From positions 1-64,000 of the forward strand of contig JAAYVE010000059.1 of assembly GCA_012517315.1 (NCBI GenBank): a stretch of 64,000 nt of DNA, in the 5' to 3' direction. Below, piece after piece: positions 24,774-34,682 of this stretch; the stretch's first letter is position 1, and every line of letters begins with the position of its first letter. This stretch comes from Deltaproteobacteria bacterium (GTDB lineage: Bacteria > Desulfobacterota > Syntrophobacteria > Syntrophobacterales > Syntrophobacteraceae). The notes beneath the pieces are model-generated. The model did no database searches. It was given only the letters and a program-made list of their open reading frames with translations, and was not told the origin of the DNA. Made by a program: the position numbers and the translations under genes.

Positions 24774-27269
24774 GTGGGACCGAAGTTGCCCCATCGCGAT
24801 TCCGAGAGTCCCCTGGTTTATGTAACCGGGATGCCGCAGACCCCCGATGCGATCAGTTGGTGTCCTGCGATCGAGGATGCATTCAAAGCCAGGCATCGCC
24901 TGGCTGAAACCCTGGAGGCGGCCGACATGGTTCTCGTCGTGATCGGCCGGGACTTTCGCCGGTCTGGTCTACGGCTCCTTTCGCCTCTCCAGGGACCTCT
25001 TGAGAAGACACTGGACCTGAACGGATATGCTTTCCGCGCGCTTATCCGCAATGCGGTCGACGGGAAGAAATGCATCGTGCCTGTGCTTGTGAATGGCGCG
25101 CACATGCCGGATGCCGCCCTTCTTCCCTCTGATCTTCAATTCCTGCGCTATCTGGAAGCCCTTTATGTTGAGTCGAAGGGCGAGATTGCCGGGTTGATCA
25201 CTCGAATACTGACCATCCCCTTGGCGTGCGCACTCGAGGCAAGAGATGACGTGAAAGAGGGCAGTGTTGAGCAGCGGATGGTCTTTTTGGCCTATCGGCG
25301 GGAAGATTCCAGTTTCTGGGCGGACAGTCTGGCCCGTGCGCTCAGTCGGCGGTTGGGTCGACAAAGGGTTTTCCTGGATGTGTCAAGCCAGCACCCGTCT
25401 GAGGATTATCGATCACAGATCTCCAAGGCTCTCGCTCGTTCCACAGATGTGGTCCTCCTCATCGGATCGGGCTTCCTGGAGTCGAGGGCCGGGGGTGAAA
25501 GACGCATTGAAAAAGCCGACGATCAGCTGAGGATCGAGATTCGAACCGCGCTGCAGGAAGGCAAACGCTTGCACGTGGTGATCGCAGGGGGGGCGAGCAT
25601 GCCATCCAGGGCTGATCTTCCTTATGACATCGCCCCGCTGGTCGAGACAACATCTGTTTTCCGGCTCACGTCGGATTCCCAGGTGGAACAAATCGTCGAT
25701 AAAATTTTTCCTCGCGTCGGCGTGGCCCCATCCGAAGGCATTGTCGACGGATTGAAGGCTGAATGGAACGTGTATGCGTCCCATGTGGAATCGATTCTGG
25801 CCGAACTTGTCGCCTACGGTTGGACGGAGGCGTGCAAGGGGTCTGAACGACGCGGTATCAGAATTCTCTCCAACGAGCGCTTCGACAATTTCCGCATCGA
25901 ACTGCGCACACAGCCCCCCGTGGCTTGTCTTGAGGAACGCACCGCGAGTCTGCTGCGGGCCGGTCTCCCCCGATGGGTCACCCGAGACGTCATTCCCGTT
26001 TCGCCCTACGAAGCCACTGCAAACAAGGCGATGCGACTGCCGGAGCGACTGTTGGAAGCTGTTCTCGATCCTGTGCAGTACTTGAATCGCAGGGGGCGTT
26101 TCAAAATAAAAAAGGAGAGCAATCCATTCTGGCGACATGACAGCCACCTTGCCAATATGCGGCTCTTCCGTGGTCCTTGTGACGCGGAGGCAATCGAGGC
26201 GTTTCAGGAGTCTCGAAGACGGCTGTCGGCCAGGGGTGGACCCAAGACGTTGAGGCGCGTGAAGTATTTGGGGTTTGACCTGAAAGGTGCCCAAGGAATC
26301 GCTTTTCATCCCAGCGGGGAATGGTTGGCCATTGCCGCCGACACAGGCGCCATGCTCGTTGAAACCAGAAACTGGCAGATCGGTGCCGTTCTCAACTCCC
26401 CCGCGTCTTGGCAAGCCGCCGGATTCTCTCGGGACGGGCATCTGGCGCTTGGATCCGATCGCGGCCGGATATCCATTTGGGATTCGAACGGCGTGCTGAT
26501 TCGGGATCGCGTCAGAGTGCACAGATCGCGCAGTCTGCTTCGTACAATCTCGGGCGAATCCGACCGGACCATCGCCCACATTTCTTGGTCCCCCAACGGG
26601 CAGTCGCTTGCATGCTGCAGCGACGATGCAGCATGCTTCTACAACCTGGTGACAGGCAATGTGTCCCACTGGGCCCTGCCGAAGCTCGACCCTCCCGAAT
26701 TCGATGGCGCCGGCGCTCACTTCACTGCGAAAGGCAACGAGGCACTGATTCATGGGCTTCGCTCGTTCTTCTGTATCCTCCAGATTCCAGAGTTGACGGT
26801 ACTGAGGGTTGTTCAGAGGAAAATCCGGCCCAAGCAGGAACTCATCGCTGACGAAACAGAGGCAATCGATAGCGGCCGACCGTTTTCGGACATTTACCAT
26901 GCGGAGCCTTCCCCAGGAGGAGATCTGATCGCCTGCGCGGGGGAGAAGGGGCGGATCGCACTGTACGATCTATCCTCGCTGGAACTGCTCGCGACCGCTG
27001 CCTGGTTTGAACCTTATTACCATGGGATGCCCAGGGATGTCGCCGTGGTCTCCTTCAGTCCCGACGGTCGTCTGCTTGCGGCAATCGCCGACCAGCAGCG
27101 GATGGTGATAGGAGACGTGAAAACGTTGGCACCCGTGTACGAATCACCTGACATCATGGATTTTGTGTGGACGGGGGCGCTCATGCCGAGAGTGGCCTGG
27201 TCACCTGATTCTTCTCTCATTGCTGTGAATGATTCCAGAGGGGTCACGAAGATTTGGGCCATTCGGTGA
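24774..27269 (+). CDS. Two TIR-like domains fused to a WD40-like propeller
   Basis: The first TIR-like unit (about 12-150) is incomplete at its front but keeps MVLVVIGRDF and IVPVLVNGAHMP; it has RALIRNAV where the catalytic Glu helix should be, so it is probably inactive. The second (about 168-310) is a full TIR_2-type domain: VFLAYRREDSSFWADSL, QRVFLDVSSQHPSEDY, STDVVLLIGSGFL and LRIEIRTAL with Glu255 in the position of the NADase glutamate. A region of about 190 residues without assignment follows, then a beta-propeller from about 500 (GIAFHPSGEWLAIAAD, VSFSPDGRLLAAIADQ, VAWSPDSSLIAVNDSRG). The start is chosen as GTG 24774 behind GGGAGG; the frame is open back to ATG 24606, but that part looks non-coding. 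It follows tRNA-Val directly. Bacterial TIR/WD40 proteins often act in phage defence; that role is inferred. Confidence 0.85.
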   Translation: MGPKLPHRDSESPLVYVTGMPQTPDAISWCPAIEDAFKARHRLAETLEAADMVLVVIGRDFRRSGLRLLSPLQGPLEKTLDLNGYAFRALIRNAVDGKKCIVPVLVNGAHMPDAALLPSDLQFLRYLEALYVESKGEIAGLITRILTIPLACALEARDDVKEGSVEQRMVFLAYRREDSSFWADSLARALSRRLGRQRVFLDVSSQHPSEDYRSQISKALARSTDVVLLIGSGFLESRAGGERRIEKADDQLRIEIRTALQEGKRLHVVIAGGASMPSRADLPYDIAPLVETTSVFRLTSDSQVEQIVDKIFPRVGVAPSEGIVDGLKAEWNVYASHVESILAELVAYGWTEACKGSERRGIRILSNERFDNFRIELRTQPPVACLEERTASLLRAGLPRWVTRDVIPVSPYEATANKAMRLPERLLEAVLDPVQYLNRRGRFKIKKESNPFWRHDSHLANMRLFRGPCDAEAIEAFQESRRRLSARGGPKTLRRVKYLGFDLKGAQGIAFHPSGEWLAIAADTGAMLVETRNWQIGAVLNSPASWQAAGFSRDGHLALGSDRGRISIWDSNGVLIRDRVRVHRSRSLLRTISGESDRTIAHISWSPNGQSLACCSDDAACFYNLVTGNVSHWALPKLDPPEFDGAGAHFTAKGNEALIHGLRSFFCILQIPELTVLRVVQRKIRPKQELIADETEAIDSGRPFSDIYHAEPSPGGDLIACAGEKGRIALYDLSSLELLATAAWFEPYYHGMPRDVAVVSFSPDGRLLAAIADQQRMVIGDVKTLAPVYESPDIMDFVWTGALMPRVAWSPDSSLIAVNDSRGVTKIWAIR

Positions 27270-27959
27270 GAAATAGGGGATGGAAATCTGCGTCTTCCGG
27301 CGGATCGGTTCCGCCTGTGGTGTCAGCGCTACAGATCAAGTCGGCTTCCCGCTGGTCATTCACGAACACGTCAGGTTCTCTGATGGAGTCTCTACAACGT
27401 TACAGGGCGCTGTGCCCTCTGGGGATTATTGCAATGAGCTCTTTGAAGGCAGATTGCCTCCCGACCCTCCATTTTGGGGATCAATTCCGCTTTAGCCGGA
27501 GATTGAAGGCGGCCGCCGACACGAGCTCAAGAAAGGCTTCCTCCGCTTCATGGCAGCCTCCAATTTCCAAGGGGGAATTTGCCTTGCCAAACGCCTTTGG
27601 CATGAAATCGGCTCATAAATCGGTTGCGATGGGGAGGACATCTACGGTGAAGCCCGGTCACCCGCAGTCTCCTGACGCTCTCTGAGGCTTTGGGCTTCAT
27701 TTTTTTGCGGTTCCGCCCTGATGCTCCCAGATGGAACCCGACTCATTCCTCAAATTTTCATCACGAAGAAGTGATTTTCATTTCAAAATTGTACTTCAGA
27801 AACAGCAATGCATTTGCCTAATTGGTTGTGTGAAGATGGCGGCCTTTCCGGGATCAGGCGAGAAGACCAGGTCCTCCCGGCGCCTGTTTCCAGGAGTTGA
27901 GACCCCGGTGGCTGCACGGCTGTTTCTTGTGTGCCAAAGACCTTTGCTCAGGAGAAGAC
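27270..27959. other. Intergenic region without recognised gene
   Basis: About 690 bp between the TIR/WD40 gene and the PilZ gene. A 71-codon frame at 27280-27495 lacks a suitable ribosome site and a recognisable composition. The run CATTTTTTTG near 27698 has only a weak hairpin beside it. An AT-rich patch near 27755-27830 may hold the PilZ promoter. Confidence 0.5.
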
Positions 27960-28418
27960 ATGTTGAACCAGATCGACGTCAAACGGATTGAGCAGGGCAC
28001 GGAAAAGATTGGAAAGGACCTTTCAATCGCTCGCAGGCATCTCGACATGCTAGCCTGGGACGGCACCGAAAGGAGAAAACACCCTCGGTACAAAGTGAGA
28101 TGGAGTGGCATCTTGGAGTCCACATCGGACGAATCGCGGGAGAGAGTGCCTGTACGTTTGTCGGACATTTCCGAGGGCGGGTGCTGCGTCCATGTGGACC
28201 GGTCGTCGTGGGGAGGCTCGAAAATGCCCGAATTGGGCCTTCAGGAGCGTTTTGAGTTGACCCTCTTTCTGGACGATATGGCACCCAAGTTTCTCGTGGA
28301 GGTGAGGTGGTACATTCCAACCTGCGAAGCAATGTATGGTGCCGGTTTGGAGTTCGTCTCCATGGCGAGGAGGAGTCGATCCATACTGGAGGCAGCCCTG
28401 AGGAGACTGTCCGGATAG
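27960..28418 (+). CDS. PilZ-domain c-di-GMP binding protein
   Basis: The 152-residue protein starts MLNQIDVKRI at 27960 behind AGGAG. After a charged N-terminal helix it has a PilZ domain with both c-di-GMP motifs: RRKHPRYKVR (38-47, RxxxR type) and LSDISEGGCCV (D/NxSxxG). It likely acts as a cytoplasmic receptor that passes the c-di-GMP level to motility or polysaccharide production. No partner is encoded beside it. The envelope-sugar genes begin about 6 kb away and no link can be shown. Confidence 0.88.
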   Translation: MLNQIDVKRIEQGTEKIGKDLSIARRHLDMLAWDGTERRKHPRYKVRWSGILESTSDESRERVPVRLSDISEGGCCVHVDRSSWGGSKMPELGLQERFELTLFLDDMAPKFLVEVRWYIPTCEAMYGAGLEFVSMARRSRSILEAALRRLSG

Positions 28419-28674
28419 TGGGAGACGGAGAGTTTAGAGTGCTTCCCTGCCGAGTCAGCTCGGATTTCTCCGCGCAGCATCGGGTGACGGTCACAAGGGG
28501 GCTGGCTTGACCGACACTTGAAATCGGTGCCCCTGATTCCCTTTGGCATGGGAAAGCAAGAGCCGAGACACCGCGCTCAAAGTCAGGAAATCGGCTTCTT
28601 TGGATCCCAAGGGGGAGACCGCCGGCCGAAGGGAAGATGGTCCATGCGCCGGGGAGGATTTTCATCGCGAGGTT

Positions 28675-31600
28675 TCACACAGGCCTGGAAGCCCCCGTCC
28701 TGGCAGGGCGAAACCTTTCATTCTCCTGCTGCATTTCCGTTTGGAGGAATGGCTCCGTCTGCGTTGTCTCATAGAGAGAGGCCAATCGGTGAAGGTCGGC
28801 CAGGTAGGTGCGCCAACGCGCAAGATAGAATGAAAGAGCCCTGGAAAAATTCTTGCCCACCAGGCCGTCCAGGAAGAGCTGGGAAATCTCCCGTTCCCGT
28901 TGCAGCACATATTGGGAGAGGAGGAAGACTTTGCGCTCTTCGGAGTTCATCTGCCGCAACATCCTTTTGAGGGTGTGTCTCGCTCGCGGCTGGTACATCC
29001 AGAAATACATGAGGTCCAGGGCGTTGACGATCACCGCCAGGTTGAGGCTCTCCTCCTCGCGGGAGAGGGCACAAAGAAGGCGATCCTGGGATTCCAGAAC
29101 CCTCAGGATCTCTTCCTGGGGATGAAGCAGTTCCAGTTGGGCATAGGTATCGTACACCTGTTTGATTTTGGTCTTGTAGTCCAGGTAGCGTTCGCGAAGG
29201 TTTGTTCCCCGGTCTGCGTAGCCCTCGATGAATGCGGCCACGGTGTCCGACGCCAGCTTGGAAATGATGGCGGCCCACTTCTGCAAAACTTCGTCGACCG
29301 CCGGGACCTCGACGGCGGCAAGACCAGCCCCGATGGATGCGTTGATGAGGAGAGCCAGGGGAATGGAGAGGACCGTCCGACACAGGTTTCCCATGGCAGC
29401 CGTTTTGGGTAGTCCCCTGTAGAAATTGTGACTGGCAAGGTAAAAGCCGTTGACCACCGCCATGGTGGTGTAAAGGGCGAGCGGGTTCGTATGGACGGTC
29501 ACCCCGAGCCTTTGATCCAGAATCACCGATTTGACCAGGTAGTCCAGAAGCGGAACGGAAAACCCCGTGTACATGAGGGAATCCGCCAACCGATTCCAAC
29601 TGACATATTCCGTCCAGCGCAATAACGGGGAACGACGAAAACCGCCGGCGCCGAGCACGGACTGGATAATATTTCTCAGTCCTGTGATGCCGAACCAGAT
29701 GAAAGCCCCGAAGTAGGCGAGCAACCACCAGTCCTTGGTTAGGGCGAACGTGGCGAAGGCGGGTCCGAAGCCGAAGAGGATCTTGAGGCAATTCTTGATG
29801 TGGGTGTTCACGTACCGCAAATGGGGAATCCGGCGAGCTTTGGAATTTTCCGGACAATCCAGCTGCAGGTTGTTTCCCCCCCGCCCTGATATGCCTCCAA
29901 GAGGGCGGAGGTTACTGTGTTCCGGGGGTACGGCCTCATAGTCACCCACCACCCAGTCTTCCCTGTATCTGCGCGAAAAGAGTCCAGCGAAACGGAACCA
30001 GGATGCAATGTCACGGGGTCCATAGCCTCTTCCGTCACAGTAGGTTCGCCTGCGAAAAACCTGAATCCGCACCGGTATTCTCACCGGATAATTGGAGAAT
30101 TGGTTCATTCTCCTGCGGCATCGGCCGGGCAGAGTCTCCAACACCACTAGGCCCATCCCCGGCACCTTGGACGATCCGCCCGTCGAGTCGGTGCCGATCC
30201 TGGATTTGAGCGGTGTGTGGCGGTAATATTCGTGAAGTTCATTGAGGTGGTCGAGAATGAGGGATAACTTCTCCTTTTGCCGATCCCCGCCGTCTCCCAT
30301 TGCTTGCACGATCTCTCTCACGCAGCGCTTGAGTTGCACCGGGTTGCCGGAGTTGATGGCAGCCTGCAGTTCCAGGATGCGGGGCGTGTCCGGGCAATTG
30401 CCGAATATCTCGTCCTTGAAATTGAAAATCTCCAGGCGTGTGATGCCCCCCCGGCAGTCGTAGAGGAGTTCCAGGACATCTTCAGCTTTCAAGCCGCTCA
30501 GGTTGAGGGTGATGCGATACCCGACGTGAAGTGCCTCCAGGCGCTGGAGCAGGGCGTGGGGCGTGAGCTGGAGCAGGGGAGGGGCCCCATCGTTTTCCTT
30601 TGGAATGGAAGGGTTGTGGATGTCCGGGTTCCTCGCTGGACGCAGATAGCGCTCAGAGATGGCGTCGATGTCCAAGCGGTTCATCCGCTCAACGATTGCC
30701 TGAGCATTCCGAAGCTGCTCTTCGCCCAGCTTGCAGGACTCCCGAAGGTTGGCCAGCTTCTTTTGGAAGTGCCGCAGGAGGTGGTCGTGAATCAGCTTGG
30801 ACAGATGGTGCAGGGAAGGCTGACCGGTCCCCACCAAAGCGAGCAGGTCGGATGTGGTCAGGATGGGAAGCTCGATTCCGAACTCCCTGTTGATGGTCTC
30901 GCGGTGAACCTTATTGAACGCCTCCAAGACCGAAAACGTGTACGCCTGCTGGTAGCGGGAGACCTCACGGCCTTCCGCCATGAACGCTGTGACGCCGGGT
31001 TCGTTCAGAAACTCCAAAAAGGCTTTGGCGTCATTGAACCCGCGCGGTGTCCAAATGAACCGGACATAGCGTCCGCGGAAGCGGGCACAGTATTCAATGC
31101 CCACGCGTACCCCAACTTCCATGATTTCCGCCGCTTCCAGCAGTTCCTGGACCACCTCGGGCGGTACGTAGTTGTAGTAAATCACCCTGAGGCGCCGAAT
31201 GCCCTTGATCCAAGCGTCCATTATCAGGTGTGTCGCCGACTTGCGGCCTTTGGTGTTGGCGTCGTGAACGTGGTCGTCAAAGGCGATCTGGTTCCATTCT
31301 TCAGGCATTTCCAACAGATGATACTTGAGCAGTTGGCGCGTGATGGCTCTGGGTCTGCCCGTGGCCGCCTCTCTGAAATCCCTTGCCAGCTGGAGCTTGA
31401 CTTCTTCATCCTCGGCCCGAACCAGTTCCTTCATGATCTGGAGGAGCACCCTGGCCCTGTTCTTGCGCAACTCCGCCCGTGAACTGACGAAGACCTCGTC
31501 GCGCAGGGCCCGCAGGGTGCGCAAGCGATCTTCGGCGCTGTCCCGCTCAAGGGATCGGAACAGCTTGATCACGGCGTAGGCGATGCGAAGACCGGTGGAA

Positions 31601-31767
31601 GCAGCCATTTCCTTGATCCCATGAGGGTGCAGGTAGGGGATCAGCAGTTTTTTCAGGCTCCGGGGGTCTTCGTAGCTCAGAACGTCGTTCACGATGTTCA
31701 GGAGCCGGTAGTCCTTTTGGTCGAAAAAGAGGCGCTTCAGCACGTTGTGACGTTCCATTTGCCTCAT
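28675..31767 (-). CDS. Large membrane protein with PHP-like N-terminal region
   Basis: The 1030-residue product has an N-terminal helical segment (about 1-150), then a PHP-phosphoesterase-like stretch (about 175-300) with FDDHVHDANTKGRKSATH, where DDHVHD resembles the metal-binding DxHxH signature. A middle region of about 350 residues follows, then several membrane helices (about 640-850; for example ILFGFGPAFATFALT and DWWLLAYFGAFIWFGITGL). The C-terminal part is a long charged helical tail. The start is ATG 31767 or ATG 31758. It is not a known exporter or polymerase. The family looks conserved and full length; its function is unknown. It stands alone between PilZ and the phosphate transporter. 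Confidence 0.75.
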   Translation of the reverse strand: MRQMERHNVLKRLFFDQKDYRLLNIVNDVLSYEDPRSLKKLLIPYLHPHGIKEMAASTGLRIAYAVIKLFRSLERDSAEDRLRTLRALRDEVFVSSRAELRKNRARVLLQIMKELVRAEDEEVKLQLARDFREAATGRPRAITRQLLKYHLLEMPEEWNQIAFDDHVHDANTKGRKSATHLIMDAWIKGIRRLRVIYYNYVPPEVVQELLEAAEIMEVGVRVGIEYCARFRGRYVRFIWTPRGFNDAKAFLEFLNEPGVTAFMAEGREVSRYQQAYTFSVLEAFNKVHRETINREFGIELPILTTSDLLALVGTGQPSLHHLSKLIHDHLLRHFQKKLANLRESCKLGEEQLRNAQAIVERMNRLDIDAISERYLRPARNPDIHNPSIPKENDGAPPLLQLTPHALLQRLEALHVGYRITLNLSGLKAEDVLELLYDCRGGITRLEIFNFKDEIFGNCPDTPRILELQAAINSGNPVQLKRCVREIVQAMGDGGDRQKEKLSLILDHLNELHEYYRHTPLKSRIGTDSTGGSSKVPGMGLVVLETLPGRCRRRMNQFSNYPVRIPVRIQVFRRRTYCDGRGYGPRDIASWFRFAGLFSRRYREDWVVGDYEAVPPEHSNLRPLGGISGRGGNNLQLDCPENSKARRIPHLRYVNTHIKNCLKILFGFGPAFATFALTKDWWLLAYFGAFIWFGITGLRNIIQSVLGAGGFRRSPLLRWTEYVSWNRLADSLMYTGFSVPLLDYLVKSVILDQRLGVTVHTNPLALYTTMAVVNGFYLASHNFYRGLPKTAAMGNLCRTVLSIPLALLINASIGAGLAAVEVPAVDEVLQKWAAIISKLASDTVAAFIEGYADRGTNLRERYLDYKTKIKQVYDTYAQLELLHPQEEILRVLESQDRLLCALSREEESLNLAVIVNALDLMYFWMYQPRARHTLKRMLRQMNSEERKVFLLSQYVLQREREISQLFLDGLVGKNFSRALSFYLARWRTYLADLHRLASLYETTQTEPFLQTEMQQENERFRPARTGASRPV

Positions 31768-32285
31768 CTTCCCCGGCGATCGTTTCTAGTTCTTTGTTGG
31801 AGGCATCGAATCAACACGGGAGGATCCTTCAACCCTCCGATTACTCGAAATTCTAGCACTGGGCGCAACGGCTGACAAAGCGATCTTCGCTCCTCCCGTC
31901 CACGGCGATTGGACAGCTTGCTGTCCCTTTGCTTCGTTTTCAGTTTCAAGTGACCTGCCTTCCTCATGCATCGAAGCATGGGCACGGTGCGAAACGCCGG
32001 TCGTTCTCCCCGTAAGCGGGCGTATTCCGCAGGGAAGCCGGATTCGTCTTCACTGACGGAAAAAAGTGCACAGCTCTTGATTCCGGTCTGAACGGTCCTG
32101 GGGGACACCTTGAGGCGAAATGGGTGGTCCGTGTCCAGGCAGTGCGAAAGGGACCAGTTTTTCCTTGCAAAGCACCAAGGGGGACGAAGCAGGAGGGGAG
32201 ACCCTCACCGTCGGCGGTGACTTGCGCACCGCTGCTAATGTCCCATGGGGATGCACCGAATATGTCTCTCGAAGGGACTTGCCCA
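31768..32285. other. Intergenic region without recognised feature
   Basis: About 520 bp between two minus-strand genes. It should contain the promoter of the 1030-residue protein and the end of the phosphate transporter transcript. No gene, tRNA or strong hairpin was found. Confidence 0.55.
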
Positions 32286-33296
32286 TCAATCCACAAGACC
32301 CACGACCCACAGCAATTGGAAGCAAGCCGCCGCGACGGCCCCCGCCGCAGGTAGGGTCAGGAGCCAGGCGGTGGCCATGCGTCCCGCAATTCCCCAGCGC
32401 ACCGCGGACAATCGTTTGGAGGAACCCACTCCCAAAATCGCGGCAGAGATAACGTGGGTAGTGCTGATGGGGGCTCCGAACGATGACGCCAGGGAGATTA
32501 CCCCCGCTGCGGAGGTTTCGGCAGAAAAACCATGAACCGCTTCAAGGTTGAAGATCTTGTGGCCCATGGTCCTGATGATCTTCCAGCCCCCTGTTGCGGT
32601 GCCCAGGGCCATGGCCAGAGCGCAGGCCAGGCGAACCCACAAAGGCACCGTCATATCGGGGATCTTGTGGCCGACGAAAAGTGCCAGCGTGATGATGCCC
32701 ATGGTTTTTTGAGCGTCATTGGTCCCGTGGCTTGTTGCCATGAAGGCGGAAGACAGCATCTGGAGTCTTCTAAACGCCCGGTTGACCCTGCGTGGATGGG
32801 CGTTGCAGAATATCCAGGAGAGAGCCAGCATCATCGCGTAACCTGCCAGAAACCCGCCGAGGGGCGAAAGAAACAACGGCATCAGGACCTTGCGGAAAAT
32901 GGAGATGAAGTTGAGGGCTTCCGGACCTTTGTATGCGAGGGTCGCACCAATCAAGCCTCCAATGAGGGCATGAGAGGAGGAAGAGGGGAGTCCCAGGAAC
33001 CAGGTGAGCAGGTTCCAAACGATGGCACCGCAAAGCCCCGAAAGCGTGAGCGCCTGGCAACCCTTGATCATGTCTGCGTGAACAATGCCGCCGCCGACGG
33101 TCTGGGCCACGTGAGTACCGATCAAGGCCCCGGCAAGGTTGAGCACGGCCGCCATCATCACCGCTGTTCCCGGCGAGAGGACTTTCGTGGACACGACGGT
33201 GGCAATGGCATTGGCCGTATCGTGCGCCCCGTTGGTGAAATCGAACACCAGTGCCACCAGGATGACCAGTACCAGAAACAAGGAGATCTCAAGCAT
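32286..33296 (-). CDS. PiT-family inorganic phosphate transporter
   Basis: The 336-residue protein has about ten membrane helices and both copies of the PiT signature: FDFTNGAHDTANAIATVVST near residue 18 and SHGTNDAQKTMGII in the second half. It carries phosphate coupled to H+ or Na+. The start ATG 33296 overlaps the end of the DUF47 gene by 8 bp, so the two are coupled. The pairing with a PhoU-like DUF47 protein is standard for this type. Confidence 0.93.
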   Translation of the reverse strand: MLEISLFLVLVILVALVFDFTNGAHDTANAIATVVSTKVLSPGTAVMMAAVLNLAGALIGTHVAQTVGGGIVHADMIKGCQALTLSGLCGAIVWNLLTWFLGLPSSSSHALIGGLIGATLAYKGPEALNFISIFRKVLMPLFLSPLGGFLAGYAMMLALSWIFCNAHPRRVNRAFRRLQMLSSAFMATSHGTNDAQKTMGIITLALFVGHKIPDMTVPLWVRLACALAMALGTATGGWKIIRTMGHKIFNLEAVHGFSAETSAAGVISLASSFGAPISTTHVISAAILGVGSSKRLSAVRWGIAGRMATAWLLTLPAAGAVAAACFQLLWVVGLVD

Positions 33297-33918
33297 TCTT
33301 GAGGACGATCCCTTCGATGGCCTTGGCCAGTTGCCAGGCCCTGTTGAAGGCCTTGTCGATCCGATCGTACACGTGGGTCCATTTGATGATGTCCAAGACC
33401 TCCAACGGTCCGGGCGACGGGTTGTCGTAAAGCTCGCCCAACCCGCTCAGCAGGAGCATTTCGCATTCCTTTTTCAATTGCTTGACCTTTGCGACGGTTT
33501 CGGAGACCTCCTGTCCGTTGCCCAGCATGCCCAGCATGGCTCCGATCCCCATCACCATTTCTTTGATGTCGGAAATCATTCGCTTGGCCGGGAAACGCAT
33601 CCGGGAGAGTCCGTAGACACCGATACGGTTTGAAACGGCTTGGATGTGATTGAGAATGGTTTCCTGGGACGAGTTGATTTCGTGAATGTCCTCACGGTCA
33701 ATGGGTGTGATGAAGGTGGTGGACAACTCGCGGGCGATGGTCCGGTTGATGACGTCTCCCTCAGCTTCGAGACGATTGATCACCTGGCACTGATCTTCGC
33801 AGTCTGAGAATTCCTCTGCGATTTGATGGAGCACCGTCGCCGCATTCACGATGATGCGGTTCTGTTCAAGGAACAATTGGAAAAACTTGGGCGATTTGGG
33901 AAAAAGGCTGAAGGACAT
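33289..33918 (-). CDS. DUF47/PhoU-like regulator of phosphate transport
   Basis: A 209-residue all-helical protein of the DUF47 (PhoU-like) family. It begins MSFSLFPKSPKFFQLF and contains RTIARELSTTFITPIDREDIHEI, split by the family's metal-binding pattern. These proteins pair with PiT transporters and tune uptake. The start follows GGAGGAGGT; it overlaps the transporter gene by 8 bp and comes first in the pair. Confidence 0.9.
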   Translation of the reverse strand: MSFSLFPKSPKFFQLFLEQNRIIVNAATVLHQIAEEFSDCEDQCQVINRLEAEGDVINRTIARELSTTFITPIDREDIHEINSSQETILNHIQAVSNRIGVYGLSRMRFPAKRMISDIKEMVMGIGAMLGMLGNGQEVSETVAKVKQLKKECEMLLLSGLGELYDNPSPGPLEVLDIIKWTHVYDRIDKAFNRAWQLAKAIEGIVLKNA

Positions 33919-34682
33919 ACCTCCTCCGTGATCGAGCCCTTCTCAGAGTCGGGACCCCTCTCTTCCCCACTTCTCCAAAGCGCGATCTTCCGGTGCGGCG
34001 AAGTCCGCAGTCGTGAATGGGTCAGGTGTTAATGTTTCACCCTTTGGCGTCTTCAGACTACATCATCGTCTCAGGATCTTCAATGATTCATGTGTGCGGA
34101 TTCGGGGCAACACACCATCAGACACCGGCCGGCAGGCAATCGGACCCTCCTTGCCGAGCCCGACTCACCTTAGGAGGCATGTTTCAGAACACGGCAGGGG
34201 ATGAAAAAATGTAATAGAGCCTAATTATTAATTATTAATTCGATATAGGAGGCAATCCCATGACTATGGGGCAAGCTTCCCGTCCCTGAGAATCCTCTCC
34301 GCGCTCGTTACCATTTTTGCTTCTCCAGCGACAGATTTTGCACTATAAGGCTCAGTGGGAGAGGCCGACCGAATCGGGTTCCCGGCGGGCGGAGAGTCTT
34401 GCTTTTTTGCCTCCATGCAGCATGGTCACGATGCAACGGATATCCCGTTCCCTGCGATGGTCCGGTTGGAGCCGGTGGAGGAAGGGGAATGCATGTGCGG
34501 GAGGCGAAAAGAGGGAAGCCCACGGTCCGCCGGGTGGTCGCAAAATCGGAAGTCCCAGCCGCAATCTCGTCCTTGGTGTAGAACTTGCTTAGGCGTGAGT
34601 CTGTTTTTGGAGTCCGAACGCACCCGGGGTTTGCCTTGGGTTCGTTGTGGAGAGGTTTGGGCAATCCGGCGAGGTCCTGCGC
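33919..34682. other. Intergenic region between divergent genes
   Basis: About 760 bp. It holds an AT-rich stretch (34219-34250, TTATTAATTATTAATT) directly before a perfect AGGAGG site at 34247-34252 and the nine-codon frame listed separately. I saw no longer gene. The divergent promoters of the DUF47 gene and the PIG-L gene should be here. Confidence 0.5.
34260..34289 (+). other. Nine-codon frame with strong ribosome site
   Basis: AGGAGG at 34247-34252 is well spaced from ATG 34260, which opens MTMGQASRP and stops at 34289. It may be a leader peptide or the start of a decayed gene. No attenuator structure was identified downstream. Confidence 0.3.

Noticed and set aside
27280-27495. 71-codon frame after the TIR/WD40 gene
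   Set aside because: Ribosome site almost touches the start and no protein-like conservation pattern is visible.
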